Source: Idiomarina sp.
GTDB lineage: Bacteria; Pseudomonadota; Gammaproteobacteria; Enterobacterales; Alteromonadaceae
Direction: 5' to 3'
Assembly: GCA_022565355.1 (NCBI GenBank)
Contig: JAIUMU010000006.1
Span: 1 to 64,000 of the forward strand
Length of the DNA: 64,000 nt
Every line of letters begins with the position of its first letter. Position 1 is the stretch's first letter. Positions 1 through 9,378 of the stretch are shown one piece after another. Under the pieces are notes generated by a model. That model had not been told where the DNA came from, searched no databases, and saw only the letters and a list, made by a program, of their open reading frames with translations. A program made the translations under genes and the position numbers.

Positions 1-910
1 GCAATCGCTGCTCTAGCAACGCAAAAATAAGCCCTTCGCGAAGCGCACCTTCTGTGGCTTCAAGGCTATCCATTTGCAGTGCTCGAAAGAGGCCGATAAG
101 AATACATAAGCCGGAAATAAAGGTTGGTTTGCGGCTGCTTCTCAATCCTGGAATATCCAGTTTTGCGATATCGGTAAACTGCATCGATTCAACAAGTAAT
201 TCTTCAAGCCAAGGTAATGTGATCAGCCCAGGCATTTTCCGGGCGAAGGCTACTTCTTGGAGTGCCTTAAAGGTTCCTGATGCACCCAGTACCACATCCC
301 AACCATGCTCACGATAAAGCGGCGCATGTTCAGCTGTAATGTTTGCCACCTCAGTAATTGCATCGCTACAGCCTTGCTCGCTAATGAGTTGATTTGGGAA
401 AAAACGGGTATTCCACGTTACACAACCAAAATCCAAACTACGTAATAGTTGCGGTTGAAAATCCTGCCCTAACGCTAGCTCGGTGCTCGCCCCGCCTATA
501 TCGATCGCTAGCAAGCGGCCATTATGGGCGGTGGTATGCGCAATACCTTGGAATATTGTAGCAGCCTCTTCTTCACCACTAATTACCCGCAAGGGGTGGC
601 CTAAGGTTTGCTGAATTTGCGTAAGAAAAGGATCGTTCGAATTGATTTTTCGCAGTGTAGCGGTGCCTACGGCAATAATATTTTCTGCTGCAATGCCTTG
701 CACTTGTTCGGCAAAAATCGCTAAGCAATTAAGGGCACGGGCACGTGCGTCTGCTGAAAGGCCACCATCGTTGGTTAAGCCACTCGCCAAACGCACTTTA
801 CGGCGTGTTTTTGATACAACTTGAATGGAACCTGCTACTACGCGAACTACCAACATATGAAAGCTATTAGAGCCTAAATCGATAGCAGCGTAGTAATCGG
901 TTGAACGCAT
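1..910 (-). CDS. gppA: Guanosine pentaphosphatase/exopolyphosphatase (Ppx/GppA family), C-terminus cut by window edge
   Basis: The reverse strand from an ATG at 910 reads open to base 1 (about 303 codons), so the 3' end is missing. The N-terminus has the ASKHA phosphate-binding loop AAIDLGSNSFHMLV, followed by IDIGGASTEL near residue 140 and GASGTFKALQE near residue 210, the standard Ppx/GppA motifs. The family removes phosphate from pppGpp or degrades polyphosphate in the cytoplasm. The order gppA-rhlB, divergent from trxA-rho, matches E. coli, which favours GppA over Ppx. The start is supported by an AAGGA ribosome site about 10 nt upstream. It lies 33 nt after rhlB on the same strand, so co-transcription is likely. 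Confidence 0.9.
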   Translation of the reverse strand, partial: MRSTDYYAAIDLGSNSFHMLVVRVVAGSIQVVSKTRRKVRLASGLTNDGGLSADARARALNCLAIFAEQVQGIAAENIIAVGTATLRKINSNDPFLTQIQQTLGHPLRVISGEEEAATIFQGIAHTTAHNGRLLAIDIGGASTELALGQDFQPQLLRSLDFGCVTWNTRFFPNQLISEQGCSDAITEVANITAEHAPLYREHGWDVVLGASGTFKALQEVAFARKMPGLITLPWLEELLVESMQFTDIAKLDIPGLRSSRKPTFISGLCILIGLFRALQMDSLEATEGALREGLIFALLEQRL

Positions 911-943
911 TAGCACGGTTCCTTCATTGCGCGAGCGCGGTTG

Positions 944-2200
944 TTAGCTGCGGCGCTGGCGTGGGCCAGAACTGCGCCGATTACCGCCTTGTGGGCGGCG
1001 TTTCTGCGGAATATGTGGGCGTTTTAAATCGCTTAACAATGCCTCAGAATCATATTTAGTAACCGGAATTTCGTGCTGAATATAAGCTTCAATTGCCGGT
1101 AAGTTATACACGTATTCTTCACATGCAAAACTAATGGCTTTTCCGCTAGCGCCAGCGCGGCCAGTTCTACCAATACGGTGCACGTAATCTTCGCAATCGT
1201 CTGGTAAATCGTAGTTAAATACATGGCTAACCGCAGGAATATGTAAACCACGTGCGGCCACATCGGTAGCAACGAGAATATCGAGCTTACCTGAAGTGAA
1301 ATCTTCTAAGATTTTTAACCGTTTACGCTGGGGCACATCACCCGTGAGCAAACCAACGCGGTGTTTATCTGCTAATAACCAGTGATATACGTAACTACAG
1401 CCGTGCTTGGTGTTGCTAAACACGATGGCTTTATCGGGCCAATCTTCTTCCATTAGTGAAAGCAGTAATTTAATTTTCTCTGGCTTGGAAGGATAAAATA
1501 ATTCTTCCTCAATGCGTGCGCCGGTCATTTGCTCTGGCTCGATCTCTACGCTTGTAGGGTCGTTCATTTGCTCGTAAGCAAGCTCGCGTACGCGGAACGA
1601 AAGCGTTGCTGAGAAGAGTAAATTCAAACGCTCTTCAGCAGGAGGCATAGCCCGAAGCATGTAACGAACATCATCGATAAAACCAAGATCGTACATACGA
1701 TCGGCTTCATCAAGCACCACAACATCGATATTATTAAGTTTGTAAGCGCCTTGTTTGAAGTAATCAATCAAACGGCCACAGGTGCCAATGAGTACATCAA
1801 CACCTTCTTGTAGCTCTGCGCGCTGCGATTCATAGCCTTCACCACCGTACACTACAGCCATTTTTAGGCCACAGCTGGCGGCAATTTTTTCAGCATCGTT
1901 AGCGATCTGAACGGCAAGTTCCCGCGTAGGTGCCATAACGAGAGCGCGAGGTTGTGTTTCACCAGGTACCCGTTGCGGTTGAATCATTAAATGGTTGAAT
2001 AATGCGACGAGAAAAGCGATAGTTTTCCCGGTGCCGGTTTGTGCTTGGCCGGCCACATCTTTGCCCTGTACAGCAATAGGCAAGCTCATTGCTTGAATTG
2101 GTGTACAGTACTCATAGCCGATTTGATTGAGGGCATCTAGCACTTTAGGATGCAATCCGAGCTCGGCAAACTTGGTTTCAGTTAAATGTTTTTTACTCAT
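944..2200 (-). CDS. rhlB: ATP-dependent RNA helicase RhlB (DEAD-box)
   Basis: This 418-residue protein is the usual RhlB length (E. coli about 421). Motif I AQTGTGKT is at residues 53-60, motif Ib PTRELA near 91, and the DEAD box at 164-167. SAT follows near 197 and HRIGRTGR lies in the C-terminal half. The tail is short and very basic ([16 protein letters not shown]), as expected for an RNA-binding extension. RhlB unwinds RNA for the degradosome with RNase E and PNPase. The open frame extends 100 codons upstream, but the ATG at 2200 matches the family N-terminus ([16 protein letters not shown]), and the extra codons would overlap trxA. It is divergent from trxA, with gppA downstream. Confidence 0.95.
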   Translation of the reverse strand: MSKKHLTETKFAELGLHPKVLDALNQIGYEYCTPIQAMSLPIAVQGKDVAGQAQTGTGKTIAFLVALFNHLMIQPQRVPGETQPRALVMAPTRELAVQIANDAEKIAASCGLKMAVVYGGEGYESQRAELQEGVDVLIGTCGRLIDYFKQGAYKLNNIDVVVLDEADRMYDLGFIDDVRYMLRAMPPAEERLNLLFSATLSFRVRELAYEQMNDPTSVEIEPEQMTGARIEEELFYPSKPEKIKLLLSLMEEDWPDKAIVFSNTKHGCSYVYHWLLADKHRVGLLTGDVPQRKRLKILEDFTSGKLDILVATDVAARGLHIPAVSHVFNYDLPDDCEDYVHRIGRTGRAGASGKAISFACEEYVYNLPAIEAYIQHEIPVTKYDSEALLSDLKRPHIPQKRRPQGGNRRSSGPRQRRS

Positions 2201-2221
2201 AAGTCGCAAGTTTAACAGGTT

Positions 2222-2250
2222 TAGACTTGCATTAAAAAACAGAATATAAT
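2222..2250 (+). promoter_or_regulatory. Probable sigma-70 promoter of trxA
   Basis: TAGACT at 2222-2227 and a perfect TATAAT at 2245-2250 are separated by 17 bp and face trxA, whose ATG is 48 bp further on. This lies in the divergent rhlB/trxA gap. The call is by consensus only. Confidence 0.6.
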
Positions 2251-2298
2251 GCAATGCGTTAAAAGATACCCACGAATGCAACCAATTGGAGATGCAAC

Positions 2299-2625
2299 AT
2301 GAGTGATAATATTGTTCAGCTAAGCGACGGCAGCTTTGAAGCAGACGTACTAAACGCTGATCAACCAGTTTTGGTCGACTTCTGGGCCGAATGGTGTGGA
2401 CCATGTAAAATGATCGCGCCAATCTTAGATGAAGTGGCAGCAGAATACTCCGGTAAGCTGAAAGTTGGCAAGCTGAATGTAGATCATAACAACGAAACAC
2501 CTCCTAAATACGGTATCCGTGGTATTCCTACCCTGCTACTGTTCAAGAATGGTGAAGTAGTTGGCACTAAAGTAGGTGCAATGTCGAAAACTCAACTAGC
2601 TGAGTTCTTAAACGAACACGTTTAA
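2299..2625 (+). CDS. trxA: Thioredoxin 1
   Basis: This is a 108-residue cytoplasmic thioredoxin with the catalytic WCGPC at residues 32-36, the cis-proline loop RGIPTLLLF near 74-82, and the [10 protein letters not shown] signature. It reduces protein disulfides with electrons from thioredoxin reductase, serving ribonucleotide reductase, methionine sulfoxide reductase and PAPS reductase. The ATG follows GGAG with 7 nt spacing. It sits between rhlB (divergent) and rho (same strand), the conserved enterobacterial arrangement. No anomalies are seen. Confidence 0.97.
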   Translation: MSDNIVQLSDGSFEADVLNADQPVLVDFWAEWCGPCKMIAPILDEVAAEYSGKLKVGKLNVDHNNETPPKYGIRGIPTLLLFKNGEVVGTKVGAMSKTQLAEFLNEHV

Positions 2626-2986
2626 GCCTGAGTAAACAAACAGTTCTGAACGCTTTTGCGCGAAAATACACAAGTATTCGCGCAGAGGCGTTTAAAAACT
2701 GGACGATTTTTAGTTTTAGTGTTAAATTTATTTCGCAGCGTTTGAGTTCCTATCTAGCTGCCGTTTGTAAACAAACCTGTTGCAAACTTGAAATCCGAAT
2801 TTTTAAATATCAATACGAGCAGATTAACCAACGCAACCTAGTCGTGAGAGCGTATCCTTTAACGCACGATTCTGAGTGCATGGTCTGAATAACCAGCGTA
2901 CTAAGGCACGTGTAAAAAGGTCGGTGTATCCGAACCTACTTAGAGCTGGTTGCCCACATCCCAAAACCTAGATAAACCTACCTACT
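2626..2986 (+). promoter_or_regulatory. Long leader/intergenic region upstream of rho
   Basis: These 361 bp contain no convincing coding frame. In enterobacteria rho is preceded by a leader in which Rho autoregulates by terminating its own transcript. The length and position here are compatible with that. I see no canonical promoter or strong terminator beyond the hairpin at 2649-2693. Confidence 0.4.
2649..2693 (+). terminator. Hairpin after trxA (weak terminator or processing site)
   Basis: TGCGCGAA and TTCGCGCA pair around an AT-rich loop, and an outer AACGC/GCGTT pairing extends the stem. The following sequence TTTAAAAACT has only a short T run, so termination is probably partial and some transcripts may continue into rho. 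Confidence 0.45.
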
Positions 2987-4249
2987 ATGAATCTAACCGA
3001 ATTAAAGAATAAGCCCGTAAATGAACTGGTAAACCTCGCCGCCGAAATGGGCTTGGACAACATGGCGCGCTTGCGCAAGCAAGACATCATCTTTGCAATT
3101 TTAAAAGCACACTCGAAGAGTGGCGAAGATATTTTTGGCGATGGCGCACTCGAAATTCTGCAGGACGGCTTCGGCTTCTTACGGTCGGCAGATTCGTCTT
3201 ATTTAGCTGGGCCAGATGATATCTATGTATCACCAAGCCAAATACGCCGATTTAACTTGCGTACGGGTGATACCGTAGCCGGTAAAATTCGCCCACCGAA
3301 AGAAGGTGAGCGGTACTTTGCGTTATTGAAAATCCGTGAAGTAAACTTCGATAAGCCAGAGAACTCGCGTAATAAGATATTGTTCGAAAACTTAACTCCG
3401 TTACATGCAAATGAGCGTTTGCGCATGGAGCGTGGGAATGGTTCTACCGAAGATATTACCGCACGTATTTTGGATTTAGCCTCGCCAATTGGTAAAGGGC
3501 AACGTGGTTTGATTGTTGCACCGCCAAAGGCTGGTAAAACCCTATTATTACAGAACATTGCACAATCAATTGCGGCGAACCACCCGGATTGCGAGCTGAT
3601 GGTATTGCTGATCGACGAGCGCCCAGAAGAAGTAACCGATATGCATCGCTTGGTAAAAGGTGAAGTAATTGCTTCAACCTTTGATGAGCCGGCGAGCCGC
3701 CACGTACAAGTAGCGGAAATGGTAATCGAGAAAGCGAAGCGCCTAGTTGAGCACAAGAAAGATGTAGTGATTTTGCTGGATTCTATTACTCGTTTAGCGC
3801 GCGCTTATAACACCGTAATTCCTAGCTCAGGCAAGGTATTAACTGGTGGTGTAGATGCCAATGCACTGCATAAACCGAAGCGTTTCTTTGGTGCGGCACG
3901 GAATGTAGAAGAGGGTGGTTCTTTAACCATTATTGCAACTGCATTAATCGACACTGGCTCGAAAATGGACGAAGTAATCTACGAAGAATTTAAGGGCACC
4001 GGTAACATGGAGTTGCACTTAAATCGGAAGATAGCTGAGAAGCGGGTATTCCCAGCAATCGATTACAACCGTTCAGGTACGCGTCGTGAAGAGTTACTTA
4101 CTTCACCAGATGAACTACAAAAAATGTGGATTTTGCGGAAAATTGTGCACCCAATGGGTGAAATTGAAGCAATGGAATTCCTCATTGATAGATTATCGAT
4201 GACCAAAACTAACGATGAGTTCTTTGAATCGATGAAGCGCTCTAAGTAG
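2987..4249 (+). CDS. rho: Transcription termination factor Rho
   Basis: This 420-residue protein is full length for the family (E. coli 419). The N-terminal helical Rho_N domain ([15 protein letters not shown]...) is followed by the cold-shock-like RNA-binding domain near 50-120, with [17 protein letters not shown]. The RecA-like ATPase has Walker A PPKAGKT at 179-185 and Walker [17 protein letters not shown] further on. Rho is a hexameric RNA-DNA helicase that terminates transcription and silences horizontally acquired DNA. A strong intrinsic terminator follows 15 bp after the stop. Confidence 0.98.
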   Translation: MNLTELKNKPVNELVNLAAEMGLDNMARLRKQDIIFAILKAHSKSGEDIFGDGALEILQDGFGFLRSADSSYLAGPDDIYVSPSQIRRFNLRTGDTVAGKIRPPKEGERYFALLKIREVNFDKPENSRNKILFENLTPLHANERLRMERGNGSTEDITARILDLASPIGKGQRGLIVAPPKAGKTLLLQNIAQSIAANHPDCELMVLLIDERPEEVTDMHRLVKGEVIASTFDEPASRHVQVAEMVIEKAKRLVEHKKDVVILLDSITRLARAYNTVIPSSGKVLTGGVDANALHKPKRFFGAARNVEEGGSLTIIATALIDTGSKMDEVIYEEFKGTGNMELHLNRKIAEKRVFPAIDYNRSGTRREELLTSPDELQKMWILRKIVHPMGEIEAMEFLIDRLSMTKTNDEFFESMKRSK

Positions 4250-4264
4250 TATTTCGGAACGTTG

Positions 4265-4290
4265 AAAAAACCCGCTGCGGCGGGTTTTTT
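4265..4290 (+). terminator. Intrinsic terminator of rho
   Basis: AAAAAACCCGC TGCG GCGGGTTTTTT is a GC-rich stem flanked by A and T runs, 15 bp after the rho stop. The A/T symmetry means it could act in both directions. Confidence 0.9.
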
Positions 4291-4405
4291 AATTGTTGAG
4301 ATCCCTTTCATAGTTCGAACCGTTCTTAACTGCGCCCCCAGCATCTACATTGGCTGCGGCAAAACTGATATACTTCATTCACTCTTAACTGAATTGGCAG
4401 TACGC

Positions 4406-5878
4406 ATGAAATATCGTGATTTACGGGATTTTATTGCCCAACTTGAAGAACGCGGCGAACTAAAGCGTATCACTCAAGAAATAGACCCCTATTTGGAAAT
4501 GACCGAAATTGCCGACCGCACCTTAAAAGCGGGTGGGCCTGCGCTGTTATTTGAAAATCCGAAAGGCCATAGTATTCCTGTGTTAGCCAACTTATTTGGC
4601 ACGCCAGAGCGTGTAGCGATGGGCATGGGCCAAAACGATGTAGCTGCTTTGCGGGAAGTGGGTAAGTTACTTGCATATCTGAAGGAGCCTGAGCCTCCGG
4701 CTGGCTTTAAAGATGCGATGAGCAAGCTACCGCTGCTGAAAAAAGTGCTGAGTATGGCGCCAAAACAGTTAAAGAAAGCCCCGTGCCAAGAAGTGGTATT
4801 CAGTGGCGATGATGTAGATTTAAACCAGATTCCAATTCAACATTGCTGGCCAGGCGATGTAGCGCCATTAGTAACCTGGGGCTTAACGGTAACCAAAGGG
4901 CCGCATAAGAAGCGCCAAAATCTCGGTATTTACCGGCAGCAGCTGATTGGCAAGAATAAGTTAATTATGCGCTGGCTTAGCCACCGCGGTGGTGCGTTGG
5001 ATTTCCGTGAGTTTTGCCAACAAAACCCAGGTGAACGTTTCCCTGTAGCGGTAGCGCTAGGAGCTGATCCGGCAACTATTCTGGGTGCGGTTACCCCGGT
5101 ACCGGATACGCTTTCGGAATATGCTTTTGCTGGTTTACTGCGCGATAGTAAAACCGAAGTAGTAAAATGCGTGAGTAATGATTTACAAGTGCCGGCTCAT
5201 GCTGAGTTTGTGCTGGAAGGGTATATTGAACCGGGTGAAATGGCAGCTGAAGGGCCATATGGCGATCATACCGGTTATTACAATGAAGTAGATGAGTTTC
5301 CCGTATTTACGGTAACGCATATTACGCACCGTAAAAACCCGATTTATCACAGCACCTATACCGGGCGTCCGCCAGATGAGCCAGCAATTTTGGGGGTGGC
5401 ATTAAATGAAGTGTTTGTGCCTATTTTGCAGAAGCAATTCCCGGAAATTGTTGATTTTTATTTGCCACCGGAAGGCTGCTCGTACCGTATGGCTGTGGTA
5501 ACAATGAAGAAATCGTACCCGGGCCACGCGAAGCGAGTAATGCTTGGTGTGTGGAGCTTTTTGCGCCAGTTTATGTACACAAAATTTGTGATTGTGTGCG
5601 ATGACGATGTAAATGCACGTGATTGGAAAGATGTGATTTGGGCGATTACCACGCGTATGGATCCCGCCCGAGACACTGTAATGATTGAAAATACGCCGAT
5701 CGATTATCTTGATTTTGCTTCGCCAGTATCCGGTTTAGGCTCGAAAATGGGCTTGGATGCCACCAACAAGTGGCCTGGTGAAACAAATCGCGAGTGGGGC
5801 ACACCCATCGTAATGGATAGCGCTGTGAAAGAGCGTATCGATACCCTTTGGGATGAACTAGGAATTCTGGATTCGTAA
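4406..5878 (+). CDS. ubiD: 4-hydroxy-3-polyprenylbenzoate decarboxylase UbiD
   Basis: This 490-residue UbiD is close to E. coli (497). [22 protein letters not shown] opens the protein. The body holds [13 protein letters not shown], then [17 protein letters not shown], and the catalytic region [26 protein letters not shown], with the E(x)nR residues that hold prenylated FMN and metal. It decarboxylates the octaprenyl-hydroxybenzoate intermediate of ubiquinone biosynthesis and needs prenyl-FMN made by UbiX. The frame is open 48 codons upstream across the rho terminator. The ATG at 4406 is chosen because it matches the family N-terminus and lies beyond the terminator. The fre gene begins 3 bp after the stop. 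Confidence 0.96.
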   Translation: MKYRDLRDFIAQLEERGELKRITQEIDPYLEMTEIADRTLKAGGPALLFENPKGHSIPVLANLFGTPERVAMGMGQNDVAALREVGKLLAYLKEPEPPAGFKDAMSKLPLLKKVLSMAPKQLKKAPCQEVVFSGDDVDLNQIPIQHCWPGDVAPLVTWGLTVTKGPHKKRQNLGIYRQQLIGKNKLIMRWLSHRGGALDFREFCQQNPGERFPVAVALGADPATILGAVTPVPDTLSEYAFAGLLRDSKTEVVKCVSNDLQVPAHAEFVLEGYIEPGEMAAEGPYGDHTGYYNEVDEFPVFTVTHITHRKNPIYHSTYTGRPPDEPAILGVALNEVFVPILQKQFPEIVDFYLPPEGCSYRMAVVTMKKSYPGHAKRVMLGVWSFLRQFMYTKFVIVCDDDVNARDWKDVIWAITTRMDPARDTVMIENTPIDYLDFASPVSGLGSKMGLDATNKWPGETNREWGTPIVMDSAVKERIDTLWDELGILDS

Positions 5879-5881
5879 CCT

Positions 5882-6592
5882 ATGCCAATTGTAAAAAGCC
5901 AAGTTCGCCGCTGTGAGGCGGTGAACGAATTTGTGTATCTCGTTGATATCGAACTACCAGAACCCATTGAGTTTATTGCAGGCCAATATTTAATGGTGGC
6001 CATGGCTGCAGATGATTTACGGCCTTTTTCGATAGCATCTAGCCCGCATGCGGGCGGCAACACCTATGTGCAATTGCATATTGGTGCTAGCCCAGATAAT
6101 CCGTATGCCTGGCAAGTTATTGAACGTATTCGTGCCGAAGGTGAGCTTACTTTGCATATCCCAGCAGGAGATGCTGGCTATCGTAGTGATAGTGAACGGC
6201 CGTTGCTGCTGGTAGCTGGCGGTACCGGTTTTTCTTATACTTGGAGCATACTGAAAGCGCATTTAGCGAGTAGCAGTAAGCGTTCACTTACGCTGTATTG
6301 GGGCGTTAGAAACGCAAACGACCTTTATATGCATCAAGAGCTGTGTCAGCTAGCAGAGCAACACGCGCATTTTACTTATATTCCGGTAATCGAAAACATG
6401 CCTACGCCAGCCATTCGCAATGGTGTTGCAGGTACACTGATCCCGGCGGTGCTAAATGGTGGTTTAGTGTTGGCGGATTATGATGTGTATATTGCTGGGC
6501 GTTTTGAAATGGTAGGCGTTGCCCGCGATGCATTTAGTAAAGCGGGCTTACCGAAAAGCCAATTGTTTGGCGATGCATTAGCCTTTATTTAA
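5882..6592 (+). CDS. fre: NAD(P)H-flavin reductase (Fre)
   Basis: This 236-residue ferredoxin-reductase-like protein has the flavin-binding RPFSIASSP motif near residue 49 and the nucleotide-binding LLLVAGGTGFSYTWSILK near 108. A C-terminal YIAGRFEMV follows, as in E. coli Fre (233 residues). It reduces free FMN or riboflavin with NAD(P)H. Reduced flavin serves the neighbouring UbiD pathway indirectly (prenyl-FMN supply), ferric iron reduction and ribonucleotide reductase activation. It starts 3 bp after ubiD, so the two form an operon, as in E. coli. Its 3' end overlaps the convergent iadA-like gene by 8 bp. Confidence 0.93.
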   Translation: MPIVKSQVRRCEAVNEFVYLVDIELPEPIEFIAGQYLMVAMAADDLRPFSIASSPHAGGNTYVQLHIGASPDNPYAWQVIERIRAEGELTLHIPAGDAGYRSDSERPLLLVAGGTGFSYTWSILKAHLASSSKRSLTLYWGVRNANDLYMHQELCQLAEQHAHFTYIPVIENMPTPAIRNGVAGTLIPAVLNGGLVLADYDVYIAGRFEMVGVARDAFSKAGLPKSQLFGDALAFI

Positions 6593-7757
6593 AGGTTCCG
6601 TGCACTACCGCCTGGCCATCAGCAACCAGGCGTTTGCCTCGGCTCCACACCGAATCGATAGCAAGGCTATCGCGATGCATTAATACAATGTCTGCGTCGC
6701 CTTGCTCTCTTAATTGCCCTTTTTGGGTGAGGCCTAAATAGCGGGCGGCGTTAGTGCTAACCGCATGCAGCGCTGCATTAATGGGTATCGAATGCTCGGT
6801 TACTGCGCTTACAAACGCCTCATATACCGAAGCAACTCGGCCCACTTGTAAGCCCACTAAATTTCCAGCAGCATCAAAATCAGGCAGGCTGGCATTACCA
6901 TCGGAACTGATGCTGATTTGGGTTTTATCAATGCCATCGGCAAGTGCTTGCGCTAAAGCGTGTGCAGCGCTGAGCTCGCCTTGTGCCAACAGCTCTGGAG
7001 TAGTGCTGGCAGTAACATCTAGCACCATCCCTTGTTTTGCTAAATCATAACCATGCTGCAGTAGGGCAACCGAGCGGTTCATATGCGTAGGGTAAAATTG
7101 CGTGAGTGGAACAGGATATTGGCCGCACACTTGGCGCACTAAATCGAGTTGCTCAGCACCTTCACCTACGTGTAAAAATACGATGCCGCGTTTGCCAGAG
7201 AGCATCCCGCCAACTCGCGCTTCACTCGCAATGCGGGCCAGTTCATGGGCACTTGGGTGCGAGCCACGGTGATCGGCGACGGCCACTTCCCCCACACCAA
7301 TAAACTGATCGATGAGTAAAATATCATCGCGCACAGAACCTGTTACCGTGCGCACTGGCACCTCATATGAGCCGGTGTAGCAAAATATATTTAGCCCTTC
7401 ATGTTCTAAGGCATGTGCTTTGGCAAGTAAATCGGGCAAGCTGCGTGTGGTTGCATCTGTGCCTAATCCCGCTACCAACGTGGTTACCCCAAAAAGCGAA
7501 GCATCGGTTAAATTCATTGCTGGGGTGCGAGTGTGAAAGCCACCTTCACCACCGCCACCGGTAATATGTGCGAGCGGATCTACAAAGCCTGGCACCGCAT
7601 AAAAATTACTACCATCCACTACCGTGTGGGATGCGCCTTGTAATGATAACGAGATGTTTTCTGCGATGGCGGCAATGCGGCCATCGCAAATGAGGATATC
7701 GCGAGCGCCTAACGGTTCTGGCGAATAAACCTGTGAATTTTTTATCAGTGTTAACAT
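6585..7757 (-). CDS. iadA: IadA-type isoaspartyl dipeptidase with altered metal site (possible beta-Asp-Arg hydrolase)
   Basis: This 390-residue M38 amidohydrolase has the length and order of E. coli IadA. Conserved features include the GGGGEGG substrate loop (67-73), TGSYEVPVR (Tyr131), DHR (162-164), His196, THMNR (His225, Arg228) and SSDGN (Asp286). Two metal-site positions differ from my memory of E. coli IadA. The first His of the HxH pair is Leu62 (DPLAH), and the lysine that is carboxylated in E. coli is Glu157. It follows the YfcC permease by 6 bp, which indicates an operon. With a secreted cyanophycinase nearby, beta-Asp-Arg is the most plausible substrate; a general isoaspartyl dipeptidase is the alternative. 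Confidence 0.88.
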   Translation of the reverse strand: MLTLIKNSQVYSPEPLGARDILICDGRIAAIAENISLSLQGASHTVVDGSNFYAVPGFVDPLAHITGGGGEGGFHTRTPAMNLTDASLFGVTTLVAGLGTDATTRSLPDLLAKAHALEHEGLNIFCYTGSYEVPVRTVTGSVRDDILLIDQFIGVGEVAVADHRGSHPSAHELARIASEARVGGMLSGKRGIVFLHVGEGAEQLDLVRQVCGQYPVPLTQFYPTHMNRSVALLQHGYDLAKQGMVLDVTASTTPELLAQGELSAAHALAQALADGIDKTQISISSDGNASLPDFDAAGNLVGLQVGRVASVYEAFVSAVTEHSIPINAALHAVSTNAARYLGLTQKGQLREQGDADIVLMHRDSLAIDSVWSRGKRLVADGQAVVHGTFK

Positions 7758-7763
7758 GAATAC

Positions 7764-9272
7764 TTAATATCCTGTATAAACCGCGATTAAGATAATGGCA
7801 ATTGAAACTGCGGCCAGCAATAACTGGAACCGCCAGATCGCTTTTACCCATGAGGCCCAATCAAGCTTTACTGCGCCTAAACAGCCAATAAGTGCAGCTG
7901 AAGTGGGCACAATGATATTGGTAAGGCCATCACCGAGTTGAAACGCCAACACTGCGGTTTGCCGAGTAACACCCGCTAGATCAGAAAGTGGCGCCATAAT
8001 GGGCATGGTAAGCGCTGCTTGTCCGGAACCGGACGTCATAAAGAAGTTAAATCCGCCTTGGAACAGTAACATACTCGTAGCAGCGGTATATTCGGAAAGC
8101 CCAGAAAGGCCTACCCCGGCATAATAAAGCATGGTGTTCAGTGTTGAAGGTTCACCTGGCTCTCCGCCACCAAGGATTAAAATGATTCCTTTGGCAAAAC
8201 CAACGATTAAGGCTGCAGGTAAAAGATCTTGTGCTCCTTTTACGAATGCCGCTGACATTTCATTTGCAACCATGCGTTTGCCTGCTACTGCAATGAGGCC
8301 GATGATGATACCGATCACAAAAAATTGGCTGGCAATTTCCGGAATGTAATAGCCTCGAGCAACCACCCCCCATACCACCCACACCATGCCAATGAAGAAG
8401 GTCAGCAAAATCACCGCATCGAGTTTGCTAAACGCTGGGCGTGCAGCAACCTCTTCTGTGCTATTCGCGGCATCATTAGGGGAAACTATATCCGTGCCAC
8501 TTGAACCAGCCAATTCTGCCTGCATAAAGCTTGGTTGCACTCGTGTACGCAATGCGTAACGTAAGGTAAATACGATGCCAAGCGCGGTAAGGAGTAGCCA
8601 GACCAACATGCGGTAGCCGGCGCCAGAAAGCAGCGGCACTTCAGCAATACCTTGGGCAATGGCTACGCTAAATGGGTTCATCCAAGAGGCGGCAAAGCCG
8701 ATTTGCGTAGCAACATAGGTAACTAACACCACAGTTACTTTATCGTAGCCAAGCTTTGCCATTACCGGCATTAGCACCAAGCAAAATGCAATGGCTTCTT
8801 CGCCCATACCGAACACCGCGCCGCCCAATGAAAACACCGCGAATAACAGCACAATAAACAGCAGCTCGTAACGTTGCGTGCGCTGAATTAACGCGAGAAT
8901 ACCGCGCTCAACGCTATTGGTTTCCACAATAATGCCAAAGGCGCCGCCCACCAGTAAAATGAAGGCCATTACGCCAATTGCCGCGCCCCATTTAGAGCCC
9001 GAAACCATGCCCTCAAATGGGATATTGGCAATGCCTATACCGCCACCCTCGGCAAACCATTGCACGGATTGCTGTTCGCTAGCAGGTTGATAAGAATCGG
9101 CAATTAATACTTCACGCGTTTGCGTGCCACTGGCCGTTTCGCGCTCTACTACTTCGGTAGCAAATTGGCCAGCTGGAACAAGCCAAGCTAATGCAGCGGC
9201 CAATAATGCTACGAAGAAGAGAATCACAAAGGTGTCGGGCATCCGCCGCACACCTTGAGTTTGTTTGCTCAT
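7764..9272 (-). CDS. YfcC-family inner-membrane permease, candidate dipeptide/amino-acid carrier
   Basis: This 502-residue polytopic protein has about 12 hydrophobic segments. The N-terminus has [30 protein letters not shown], then a periplasmic loop, then VMAFILLVGGAFGIIVETNSVERGI and GMGEEAIAFCLVLMPVM. The C-terminal half has GGFNFFMTSGSGQAALTMPIMAPLSDLAGVTRQ. These features fit the YfcC/DcuC-related ion-transporter family, which moves arginine, dicarboxylates or small peptides in different members. It precedes the isoaspartyl dipeptidase by 6 bp and follows the TonB receptor gene by 106 bp on the same strand. I infer that it imports the product of the cyanophycinase, but substrate specificity cannot be read from sequence. 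Confidence 0.85.
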   Translation of the reverse strand: MSKQTQGVRRMPDTFVILFFVALLAAALAWLVPAGQFATEVVERETASGTQTREVLIADSYQPASEQQSVQWFAEGGGIGIANIPFEGMVSGSKWGAAIGVMAFILLVGGAFGIIVETNSVERGILALIQRTQRYELLFIVLLFAVFSLGGAVFGMGEEAIAFCLVLMPVMAKLGYDKVTVVLVTYVATQIGFAASWMNPFSVAIAQGIAEVPLLSGAGYRMLVWLLLTALGIVFTLRYALRTRVQPSFMQAELAGSSGTDIVSPNDAANSTEEVAARPAFSKLDAVILLTFFIGMVWVVWGVVARGYYIPEIASQFFVIGIIIGLIAVAGKRMVANEMSAAFVKGAQDLLPAALIVGFAKGIILILGGGEPGEPSTLNTMLYYAGVGLSGLSEYTAATSMLLFQGGFNFFMTSGSGQAALTMPIMAPLSDLAGVTRQTAVLAFQLGDGLTNIIVPTSAALIGCLGAVKLDWASWVKAIWRFQLLLAAVSIAIILIAVYTGY

Positions 9273-9324
9273 GATGAGTTACCTAAGCTACCGGTGAACC
9301 GATAGTACAACTGAAACCAACAGT

Positions 9325-9367
9325 GAACGCACGTAAAAATATTCCATATTGCTGTTTACGTGCGTTC
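9325..9367 (-). promoter_or_regulatory. Intercistronic hairpin between TonB receptor and permease genes
   Basis: GAACGCACGTAAA at 9325-9337 and TTTACGTGCGTTC at 9355-9367 form a perfect 13-bp stem with a 17-nt loop. No T run follows on the minus strand. It is therefore more likely an mRNA-stabilising or processing element that sets different levels of receptor and permease than a terminator. Confidence 0.6.
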
Positions 9368-9378
9368 ATAAGCGCTTA

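Noticed and set aside
2201-2500. 100-codon N-terminal extension of rhlB
   Set aside because: It would run antisense through trxA and its promoter and is absent from the known family length.
4262-4405. 48-codon N-terminal extension of ubiD
   Set aside because: It begins inside the rho terminator; the family start is at 4406.
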